Part shown: one piece after another, positions 36,801-47,400 of the stretch | Numbering within the stretch: the stretch's first letter is position 1 | Layout of the letters: each line of letters opens with the position of its first letter | NCBI GenBank assembly: GCA_949825025.1 | Contig: OX463778.1 | Coordinates: forward strand, 19,374,196-19,438,195 | Direction of reading: 5' to 3' | DNA: 64,000 nucleotides | From: Siphlonurus alternatus | Lineage: Eukaryota > Arthropoda > Insecta > Ephemeroptera > Siphlonuridae | Notes under the pieces: model-generated | What the model saw: the letters and a program-made list of their open reading frames with translations, nothing else | Databases searched by the model: none | What the model was told of the DNA's origin: nothing | Made by a program: the position numbers and the translations under genes

Positions 36801-37419
36801 AAAATGTGTAAATAAACTGGTAGAATATCAACTATCGTTCATACATTTATTTCTTTTTTGTCATATAGACGGCATCATAGTGGTCGTCGTCCTGTGTACG
36901 CTGCCACTTTTCTTGCTGTGCTGCTGCCTCCCCTGGAACCGCTGTCATAAACAACAACAGGACAACTCGATGGACAGCGAGCTGGCCCGGGACATCGACG
37001 TGGTGACTTCCCATCAGCGGGCCGCCCTGGCTCAGAGCATGGCAGATCCGCATCAGCACGCCACTATGGCCCGGGGTATCGAGATGGTGACTTCTTATCA
37101 GCGACCCGCCTCCGCGAGGAATCCGATCCTCCGCAATGCCAACATTGTGACGACGCTCACGCACCACCCCATACAAAACGCTAGTAACGGAGTCTCGATG
37201 ATCCCAAGGCCGGTGAACGTACCTGAACTTTACCCTCAACGAGCCATAAGGTCCTCCTCGAGGTCAGATTCAGACCACAACCTCTCCGTCCCCCAAGAGG
37301 CCCGCCGGCAAGCAGGTGGTGGTGGTCATGTCCAGTCAACCAATCGAGCCAGAGCACCGTGGCTGCGAGGACACCAACGGGTGAGGAAGCTACCGCCACC
37401 GGCACCCGGCACCATCTAA
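33819..37419 (+). CDS. FAM187A: FAM187-like two-Ig membrane protein, array gene 3, with repeat-expanded spacer
   Basis: Exons 33819-34030, 34259-34500, 34769-35013, 35293-35410, 35781-36072, 36265-36518 and 36869-37419 join in frame to 637 residues. The layout follows genes 1 and 2. Exon 3 is 6 bases longer (an extra DS pair in SDSDSS). Exon 5 is 292 bases instead of 97: it inserts about 65 residues of Glu/Gly/Thr/Pro/Lys repeats (EGTPEGTSEETPEGT type, then KETP units) between the linker and Ig2, just before the conserved YWEIKCPIK. The tail holds two related segments (SELARDIDVVTSHQR and MARGIEMVTSYQR), then NIVTT, QNASNGVS and an Arg/Ser-rich C-terminus ending PPPAPGTI. Donors and acceptors match the other copies, so the expansion appears to be translated. 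Confidence 0.84.
35909..35999 (+). repeat. Coding 12-bp minisatellite (KETP units)
   Basis: Tandem units of AAGGAAACCCCA lie within exon 5 of array gene 3; each codes for KETP in frame. Upstream bases 35810-35908 are a degenerate version (EGTP, EETP). The lower-case order of copies suggests recent slippage. Confidence 0.9.
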
Positions 37420-37995
37420 ACTTTAATTGTCAATAATAATATCTGTGTTTTAATTATTTACCTCACACTTTGAGTTGACTAATGTTTTATTTTGTTTTTT
37501 ATGATGTGTATTAAATATGTTTTCAAAACAAAATGAACTTTTTTCATTCTATTTTTTATATGTTGCATATTTTATCCTGTGTTGAATTTATACAAGCTTC
37601 ATTTATTTTGAATTTTATTTCTTATGTTAAATCAGGAGTCACATTTGAATATCCCATGCAAATACCTATATAACAAAAAGACAAGTATATAAGATCTATT
37701 TGAATGGAAATTGTTCTTCTAATTTAAAATCATATTTTACATGCACTAAAAGTGAAAAACCTTAAATTTTATTGCAATTTATTATTTTATTTATTTAAAT
37801 TTTATTTTTTTGCTGCTCGTTAATTCTCATGAAGGGCTCTTAAAGTAAGAGAGGTGGGGGTGCCAGCATAATTTGATTAGCCCTTTTTTTATTTGGGGAT
37901 GACGATAATAAGTTGATGTCATAAGTTAATTATTAATATGGTTTACAAAATCCATTTCTGTGTATTCTGAGATTATATATTTTGTGCATGACCAG

Positions 37996-38187
37996 ATGGC
38001 GCACTCCGCCCAGTCGCAAGATCCGGAGACGATGTGGAGGAACACGCTGCGACAAGCGGATGATCCCGCCGACTGGGTGCCCCCGCCCCCCAGCAGACCG
38101 GGCCTCGTCGAAAGCTCCCCCGTGCGCCCGCAGACACGTGGAGGCACGGGAAGGCGGAACCCGCGGCCTGCTCCCGGGGCGCCCTGA
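37996..38187 (+). CDS. Orphan GC-rich coding segment, Pro-rich, unidentified
   Basis: A GC-rich island in AT-rich DNA has an open frame running to TGA at 38185-38187. It begins with ATG directly after an acceptor-like ACCAG, giving MAHSAQSQDPETMWRNTL, then DPADWVPPPPSRPG and RPAPGAP at the end (63 residues). AATAAA follows near 38372. It lies between array genes 3 and 4, so it may be an alternative last exon of gene 3, the tail exon of a lost copy, or a tiny gene. I do not recognise it. Confidence 0.35.
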   Translation: MAHSAQSQDPETMWRNTLRQADDPADWVPPPPSRPGLVESSPVRPQTRGGTGRRNPRPAPGAP

Positions 38188-38936
38188 GTACCATCCAAGA
38201 ATTCTTTTATTGTTATTTAATATCATTTTTTTACCTTATACATAAAGTGCAGTAATTTAATGTAAACTAATTTCTTGTAAACGTTGTAGAAGTGATAAGA
38301 ATATTCTTTTACTGAAGCTAATTTTCTCCTTAATGCTGGCTCTTTCTTATGCAAATGTAAATAATTTAAAAATAAACAACCAGTTGTTTGAATACAAGAA
38401 AATATATTGAAATTTTGGTGTTTTTAGTTTTTTAGAAAAGTATTCCGTTCTGCATGCATGATGCATGACATTGACAAATATTGCCAGCGTTAAGTCACTT
38501 GCTAATTTGCTTCGACAACTTTATTTGTATAATGGCAGACATAAATTTACTTATATACCGCCATGGAATTACTAAAAACTCTCACCAGTCAGTTATAAAT
38601 GAAATATATTAAAAAATGAAAACAATTTGACGATCAGCCGATGCAACAACTTACTACAGATGCATGTCAAAATGGCCAGTGTTATGAAAAAGCTTGTTAA
38701 CGCTAAAAATCACGTATTTTTTTAAACCTTATTTATTTATTTTTCCAATGCATTAAGAATATGATTAAAAATACGCTTATAAAAATAAAGTATAATCAGA
38801 AAAATATGTATGAATAGTTTTTCTTTGGTTGTCATAGTGACCATGTTATTTACAATCAATTTCAAACTCAAATAAGTCATTGTTGCCAGAAATCAATTAA
38901 GGAGATCAAAAGTCTATACACTAGCACGTTTGTAAA

Positions 38937-41900
38937 ATGACCAGCAACACTGCAGTCACCGTGACTTGTTTAGCTCTGCTCTTGGCGTGTTGCCGGGGCT
39001 ACACGCTAGAATCGTCTCAGATATTTTGTATAAGTCCATCAGCACTTGTGGTGTCTACCGTTGCTAATGAAACAACAAAAGACGATGAAAATTTGCTGGA
39101 GCTCGTACCTGCTGAGGAGGGAGATCGCATCGAGCTACTGTGTCAACTCTGCAGGTATAGTGTTGGTTGATTCTACCCGGTATAGCCCCTGAGGTTTAAT
39201 TAATCTTGATAATTAAGCTTAAATTATTATATTACAGGATAATATATAATAATTTGTAAATTTGTAAAGCATCAAGCACGATGGTTGAGTGCTAGAGTTC
39301 TTGATTTTTATATAGTATATAAATTAATGCAGCAAGATCAAATCCTGATGCCGAGGGTAGCTTGATCTACTGTATTAGGAGCATGGACTTTTCGAGCTGA
39401 ATTTTTCATCGTTTCCTTATAATTACATGTTGCAAATATACGCTGAGATGCATAAATACGGAAAAATAAATCAAATAGCACTATCAACTGATTTTTTTTC
39501 TACAGTATTTATGAGAACGAGACAAAACCAGTGTTGGAAGTTAGCCCTCGTTTGTGGTACCGTAGAGAGGTGCAAGAAGGAGGTGCGTGGCAGGAGGTGC
39601 AGCTTGGCATGGATTCACCCCTGACGTCAAACCGCGTGTACACGACTCCACAGCACACGCTCGTGATCCAGAACTTCCAGACAAACACGGACTCTGGACG
39701 CTACGAGTGTTGCGGGCTCGATGGAGATGACCCCGAAGACCCCATCGTCTACCTGTTGGACGGTAAGTTAATTTAAAATGTCTAATTTTATATAGCGCTA
39801 AAAGATGAAGAGATATCATCATTCCCTTTGACCTGCCACGCAAAAAGGTTAACGTGTTCAGCTGAGTATCATTTCCATACCATTTTATTTGTTATCACTT
39901 ATCATAATCTCATGCATGTTTAATAAATTTATAATTAGCATTCATAAAATAATCATAATATATATTAAGGCTACTATAGTTTTGGAAATACTAATAATAT
40001 AATAAATTATATTAATTGTTTACCATCAAGATTTTTGATTAAACCAGCACGTATAATGACATTTTTTAACTATTTTTTTTTAATTAATAAAATTGAATTA
40101 AATTTTCCTAAAATAAATCAATATTCACGAGTTCACGAGGCTCTAAAACAATTTATCCCCTACACTTACTTGAATTTACATCTCAAATAAGACTAATTGA
40201 ATGTGGTATATTTATCCTTGCGTGATATGCAGGAGCTGCAGAAAATATGTGAACTTGCAATTTGTGGTTGATTAAAAAAACATACAGTCAAGTTCCTTGT
40301 AAAGGGTTAGGAACACCACACTTAACTACACTCCGTGACAACACAATAACGTTCTTGCTGTCTCAAACCCCCTTCCCCCAGGTCTGCAGCCGCTGAACGC
40401 CTCTGAACCGTACGTGACGGGCAACCTCAGCCTGTGGTCGGAGTTCGAGTCCCGTCTGGAGCCGCTCGGAGCCGCGCTGGACGAGCTGGCGGGCTCGGAG
40501 ACGCCGGACGTCGCCATGCACTGGGCCGCCTGGGGGCCGTGCGAGGATTGCGAGATGGGCCAAGGACAGCACTGGAGGCGGGGACGCTGCAGGGTCGTCG
40601 CACCCCCTGCCCTCGAACTGCTGCCGTTCAACCTCACGGTAACTTCTTGAAGCTTCATTTGAACTTTATTTTTTAGTATATACTGCAAGGTTTCATAAGT
40701 AAAAAATACATACTTTGAAATAATTATTAATTATGTATGCAAGCTTAATTATAATTCTGAATATATATTATACAACATTATTGTCATCTATACACCTTAT
40801 AATAACAATGTTTGTTTATATTATATATAAATATAGTTTTTGCAAATTCGACAGAGCTTGCCACATAATTTAATGCAACAGAATAACGTATATAACTATG
40901 TTACTCTCATTTATTGGTAAATGTTTTTATATGATTTCACATGTATTATTTAAGACTATAATATAATTATTGTAAATATTAAATATATTATAGTTTAATT
41001 CTATAATAGCTTACTTGTTAAGCTATTTATTTCATAAAATATCATTATCTTTTTTCAAATAATAATTTCTTCAAGAGTCATTTCTGAAAAAAAATTATAA
41101 TTATACAAGCCAATTACTTCTTGCTTCGATTTTTCTGCGAAGGCAACGACTTTGGTCTAGACCATTGGCATATCCAGGTGAAGAATCTTAGGAGGTTCCT
41201 TGACATTTCTGTCATAACAATTCAAAGGAAAGATGGACCCACCACATATTTTCTGCAATACTGAGCTCCACTGACTCCACTCCGATACTAAAGCAGATTT
41301 GTTGCAGGCGATATCATGCCGCTCGGAGCTGATGGACCATCTGAACATCTCGGAGAGCGTCCACGCGGAGTTTCTCGGAGTGCCCGACTTCGTGTTGTAC
41401 GAGACCTGCGAGTGCCGACACGCCGGTCAGTGGAGAAAGGTTTCCGCTTTAAGGTAGAGATAACGTCGATCAGCTCTTCGACGTAGTCCCTTTTAATTAA
41501 CATGTAAGCCTTAGCAAATTCACAAAAATTCTTATTTTTTTTTTTTTTTTTTAGAGGCAGATATAATGCCTTAAAGTCATAGAAAAAATTTCAAAACAAT
41601 TTAACGATCCGATTTTATTTAATTAATAAGTTTTTAGTTCGTCTCTCCATGGGAAAGCCTTATGCATGTGCTGAAAATTAAAAAATAAATAAATAATTAA
41701 AAAAAATCGGTTCGTTAAATTGTTTAGAAATTTTTTCTATGGCTTTTAGGCACTGATATCTGCCTCTCAAAAAAATGTCAGAATTGTTGTGAATTTGCTA
41801 AGGTTTACATGTTAATCAAAGGGACCTACGTCGAACAGCTGATCGGCGTTATCTCTTTCTTAAGTATCTATCAATGTAGAAACACGTTGAAACTGTTCAC

Positions 41901-43181
41901 CGTGTTGTAATGTCGTCTCACCCTGAAGTTAGGCAATTTATTCAGCACCAAAATGGATATAGAATTACATAATTAAATTAATTGCATGTCTTTTAATTGT
42001 TTCATATTATGAATTGTGGTTCGTGGTTCGTTATTCGTTAGGCTTCACTTTCAACTATTGCCTACCCAGTAAACTGTCCTTGAGTGATGCCAATTAGCAT
42101 GGCGAGTGAATTATTGCATGGTGGCTACTCTGACCCTCATGCATGCTATAATATTAATAGGTGTCCCGGATATACCTGTAAAAATAATAATGTTGTAACA
42201 TCACCTCATTAAGTTTAATTTCAACTGAGGATATGTCCATTCATGCAATATGTCTTCACAGAGTACACCGAGACGGTGGCTTGGCAGGAGCTGCAGCACA
42301 AGCTGGAGGAGGGCGATAACCTAAACTTGGTCTGTCCCGGGTAAGTCTACATATAAGTGTCGCTCGTGGGCTCAAATTAAATGCACTTGAAGCTTAAATT
42401 AAAACTGTCTTTCATGATATTCTAGTGTGGTAATTAGTCATTTTATCTTGCTAATTAAAACTTATGTTCTGCACAGAACGACAGCACACGAGTTGGTTGA
42501 GTGGAAGAGGGGCTTCGACGTGCTCGCGTCAAACACGTGGATGAAGTTCGGCAAGAAGGCGCGCATGCGCGTAGACTCTATGGGAACGCTGCGTATCGAG
42601 CACGCCGAGATAGACGTGGCCGGACGATACTCGTGCCGTGCGGCTAGAAAGACGTGGAATTTCCTTGTTGAAGTGGACCAGCGTTTCGTCCTCTCCTCGG
42701 CAGGTATACAATAATTTACAGTCACAATCTTCAGATCTGATTCTATATAGCCAAAGTTGGTCCTATGATGTGGCTTGAAGAAATGCTGACATGTTGACGA
42801 TATTGTCCATTGTTTGCAGAGTTTCGTCAACACGTTCTGTACCTAGTGGGGGTTCTGGGCCTTTGCTTGATTTTCTACATCGTCTACATAACGATGCTGT
42901 GTCTCGAACCACCCGAGGTGCGTCACAAGATGGCGCTCGGCCGCAGTGCTCCTCCCTCTCCACTCTCTCCTTACCACGAGTTCCACGAGCGCTCCCCGCT
43001 CCTCGAAGAGGTTATCTCGGACGAGGGTCCTGACGTGACGTTACCCTCAGAGGACGAGGAGACGTGGGTCCCTCTTACCCCGGTCCAGTCACCAGCAAGA
43101 AGGTCATTTTTGACCCTGGAGGAGGGGATGAACCCTAAGCTGGATGAGAGAGAACGAGTGAGACGCTATCTGCTACCCTAA
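38937..43181 (+). CDS. FAM187A: Divergent FAM187-like two-Ig membrane protein, array gene 4
   Basis: Exons 38937-39154, 39506-39762, 40382-40638, 41308-41425, 42262-42340, 42477-42703 and 42820-43181 join in frame to 505 residues, with the same intron phases as genes 1 to 3. The signal peptide is MTSNTAVTVTCLALLLACCRG. Ig1 keeps RLWYRREVQEGGAWQEVQLG and DSGRYEC. The linker keeps WGPCEDCE and RRGRC, then ISC and CECR. Ig2 has NLNLVCPG, LVEWKRG and AGRYSC. A membrane segment (VLYLVGVLGLCLIFYIVYI) precedes a 90-residue acidic, Pro-rich tail (SPLSPYHEFHERSPLLEE) unlike the tails of genes 1 to 3. It is clearly older than the other duplicates. An AATAAA hexamer lies at 43279-43284. Confidence 0.85.
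41449..41863. mobile_element. TTAA-bounded foldback MITE (piggyBac-like), copy 2
   Basis: TTAAGGTAGAGATAACG at the left is inverted at the right end (TTAAGAAAGAGATAACG on the minus strand). The arms share GATCAGCT, TCGACGTAG and AACATGTAA, then CCTTAGCAAATTCAC. It begins 24 bases after the exon 4 donor of array gene 4. The inner sequence matches 60538-60805. Confidence 0.78.
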
Positions 43182-44481
43182 TCATTCGGAGTTTATGTTT
43201 TTTTGTTTTGAAAGTCTAAAACTATCTAATAATTATAATAATGTTTGTAACAATGCTTATCTTCTCGTTATTGTAAAAAATAAATTGTATGTGATGGAAA
43301 ATGCAATTCTCATTTCATTTGATTATGGCTGTATATATGATATTAACTCTTTTATTTTTTATTATATGATTTACATTTTTAGGCATGAAAATAATAATTA
43401 TTAAATTTCTTTTAAAAAGTCAAGTTTACTCGTATAGATAAGACATATTAAAATAAAATGACAAATTATAAATAAAGTTTTATTGAAATAAATATACAAA
43501 AGACAACATTATAAAATAAAAATTATTTTTTACATTTTAAATACTTTTTGTAAGGTTTGAGCAATCCCCATGCACGCTCCCGTCGCCTCCATTCATATTT
43601 ACATTTGAGGCAAAGTCGTGCGGTCTCCCGACTCAATCCCGTGCCAAGCAAATTCGTAACACTAAAACATTTTTAAGTCCAGTGTAATATACACTTTTTG
43701 TATTTATGTTCAGAAACGCTCTTTCACTTTGAAACAGTATAGCTAGTTTTGTAATTAATAAGAATGAGAAAAATTAACTGAGATCATGGAAGCACGTGTG
43801 GATGGGAGCACATTTTAGATGTAGAGTCTGCAAAAGTTCGGTTGTCCTAGTCACCCTCTAGTCAAAATAATTGCAATTCATATTCTTCCTCCAATTATAC
43901 TCTTGAAGCTATATATACCAGTGAGGCATTTTAAAATGATTATCTAGTGAGTGTAGTCACTGTAGTGGGCAATAAATTTTCATTTGTTATCCCAATTATG
44001 TACTTTTTCCATCATTATAGCAATGCAGCTTCTAAAGAACTCCATAAAAGAAATAAATAAATTTCATTACAATCGGCATTTTGATTATACATTTTATGTA
44101 ATGATAATTGAGAGACATCCTGGGTTGAATCAACAAATGAATGTAAATATGTTTGTAGTTTTCTTTATGAGATTACATGTTATTACACTGCACCCTTTTT
44201 TAAATATTTTAGTGTTCACGTTATTTTGGTCTTCTTTGCACCTTTATTTATATAATATACAGTCAATGAGCTTAAAGTTTGGCTTCAATACGATTAATGT
44301 CAAACTGCATGATATACCAACTTGAAGTTGTCTTCAAGATGATTTCAAACTTCAACTTTGTTACGCGGACAACATCCCTGAATTGACAGAGGGACTACAC
44401 ACGTGGCAGTGACATTAAAAAAAGTCAGTTCGTGATCGTGATCTCTGGTGGGCGGGGCTTTGTACACAGTCATTTTTGTGG
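43182..44481. other. Convergent intergenic region
   Basis: Array gene 4 (plus) and the protease (minus) end towards each other here. The stretch is AT-rich and must hold both 3' UTRs. A minus-strand AATAAA lies at 44243-44248. The open frame at 43984-44325 is of low complexity, and no product is recognisable. Confidence 0.5.
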
Positions 44482-47400
44482 TCACGAGGGAGGGGGGCAG
44501 AAGTCCTTGTCACACTGTTCTCCCGTGGAGGGCATGCACTGGCCGAGCGCGCACCGCCGGTGTCCTGCCTGGCACGACGGTGCTACCGCGTCCAGGTTCG
44601 CGTCCGGATCACCCCTGCATAAAGACAATCAGAATGAGGGTAACATTTCGTAATGATTACAACATTTAAGTAGGAGTTAGAGCATAATTAATATATCGTC
44701 TCTCGCCTCAAATAATGAACTAAATGCTACCAAGATCTCGTTTGCAATAATGAGCTATCTGATGTATCAGGTGAGTGCAATTATGAGCTGTAAGTAAGTA
44801 CAAAATAAAGCTCATTAATGCGTTCACCTAAAAGAGCAGAAAACTCGTTATTGCAGACGAGGGGTGTATGTTTAAAATAGGTAAATATACCAGCACCTCT
44901 TATGACACAGAATTGTACTACAGTAAACATTTCTTAATTCTGGTACAAGTCAAGAAATTGGAGATTACTCACTGTCTTCTGCATTAGCATTAAAAATTTT
45001 GGAAATTTAATTAATTTATAATTTTATATTGTACACGTAGACAATTAATAATTAAGTTTCTTCTTGACAGAACATCACTCCCTATTAAGGTTTAGTAACT
45101 TATATCGAAACGGTGAGATTTACATGTTATGTATTGAGAAAAGGAACTGAACTGAAGTTGGAAAAAGTGGAAGTTTAATGTTGAAGAAGTTGCCTAACCT
45201 CAAGGGGACATAGCAAGGTGGGCACTTTATTAATTGTCTACATAATATATATGATGAGGATTTAATGTAATCTATATAATAACGTACCCTGTCTCCAGCA
45301 CTGTCGATATCCAAGACATATAATTAGCGACTTTGGTGTAGACTCCCGGCCTGTGTGCCCGAGCGCAACCATAACCGTTGCTGGTGATGCCCGTTAGCTC
45401 CCAGTGTCCGTCCGTGCGCTGGCACATGAGCGGTCCCCCCGAGTCACCGAGACAGGCGTCGCGCCCCCCTCGGTCGTAGCCCGCACAGAACATGTCCTCG
45501 GTGACTCGGTACAGTGGCAGGAAGAGCGTGCGCCGGCGACACTCCTCGGTGGGGATCAGTGGTAGCTGCACCTCCTGCAGCGTGTCGGCTGGAGAACAAG
45601 ACACACGTCACCCTGGTGCTCAAGGGGGGTGGGGGTTAACCTGAATGAATGTTGTTAATTAAGGACTTCGAGACTAGTATTTTGTTATTTCTTCCATTTT
45701 TTTAACCTTCTAAGTTCTAATACCTTCAAAATCATTCTGCAAAACGCTGTCACGTCACTATGAAATTGGCTGAAGGGTACTATAAAACATAGCTTGAGGT
45801 CCTTTAAATATATTGCATATACCGGTGTATTTGCAACAAAATCTAAAATTTTATGAATTTCTAAACATACGAGTTTCATTGAGATTTTGAGCACGTTTCA
45901 TTGTGCTCAAAATTTTAAATTTTTTTAATTTGAATATAAGAAAGCAATTCTGTATTTCAACACTTTTCTTTTGTAAATAACACACAGAGTAAAGTTAAGA
46001 AAAAAAGTATGAAGGAATTCAAATGCACACTATTTAAGTTTCTAGACTTCGATGGGATAAGAGAGTACTCACGGAATATCCTGCCGACCTCGGACAGTTG
46101 TCCCCAGCCAACCACGGTGCACATTTGTCCCTCAGGAACGGGTTCTTCGGTCTTGGTCTCCGGGGGTAGGGCGAGCGAAGGGGGTGGTAGACACACAGGT
46201 CTCACGTAGTCACTGCGACATCAGGGTCAGGTCAGAGGGGTCAGGACAAGGTCACAGGGTCACTTACCTGAAGTCGACGGGCCGCTCGAGCTTGAGCAGG
46301 GCCAGGTCATTGATGAAGCCCGAGTCAAGGTAGCCGGGGTGCTGGATGATGCGCACGAGGCGTCGCAGCTGCTCGAACGGTGAGGCGAGGTCCGTGCCGC
46401 GGCGGAGCGCTCCAAGACGAGCCACCCAGTACGCGTCGAGGTTGCTGAAACGGAGTCAGGTTGAAAACAACTATTTCTTCGATATGTTCAGGTAATTTAT
46501 GCTTCTCTAAGTCCTCCTTTATAATAAAGGAAAGGCAATTTAGATTCCAAATAGACGGTGTAATTTGTAAAAAAATTTAAAAAAATCCTGGACTACATGT
46601 ATTAAATAGAGCTATTATACTGTATACTCTTATATAATTGCTATACTACTCAGATTTTCAAAGTTCAGGAACAGTCTATTAATTCATGCAATGAAATATG
46701 TTGAGGTTGATTAATTTCTCATTCATGTACAAGCTAGTAGCTATTGTTATATTTTAGAGGTGGTAAGCTATAAAGCTAAATTAGAACAATTAATTTGCAG
46801 TCCCAAATGTTCTCGTCGATGGTCCCGTCGTCTGACATGAAGTTGTGTACTCACTGAGCAAAGCAGTGGCTGGCCGAGAGGAGCCACTGGGAGGCGATGA
46901 GGCTTCCCCCGCACTGGAACTGGCCCTCCTTGTAGAGCGCCGCCTGCCACGGCCACGCACCGGGGCCTGCGTTGCCTCCACCCACGATCCTGCAACCGCG
47001 AACCCGAGCCCCTCGTGAGACGCAGCGCCGCGACCGTCTGTGAGCACTCGAGAGTTACCTCACGTTGGTCTAATCGAAATGTTTGTTTTTATTTCCTTCC
47101 TGCTAGGTTAGCCTGCATAATATTATGAGTTATATATATAATGTATCGTAAATATAATGTTTAATGCAAATCTTCTTCTTGATTTCTGTCTTACTGAACT
47201 TTAAAGCATAGTTTAACAATCATTATAATATACTGAAGCACACTGTGATTAAAAAAGGTTTGATAATATTTCCATGTTCTAAATTCTTTGTTGACAGCAC
47301 TATTTTTCTTATTTGCGTACGAGAAAACGCTTGTAAATTAATTACTGTGGTGTTATTGTATACAAAATTGTGTTACCAACTTCAAAAAGAACTCACTTGT

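Noticed and set aside
39272..39358. tRNA-like pattern in intron 1 of array gene 4
   Set aside because: A weak A-box and B-box resemblance only; stems do not form and no copies are in the window.
43984..44325. 113-codon hydrophobic open frame between the array and the protease
   Set aside because: Low complexity, AT-rich, no family resemblance, in a convergent 3' region.
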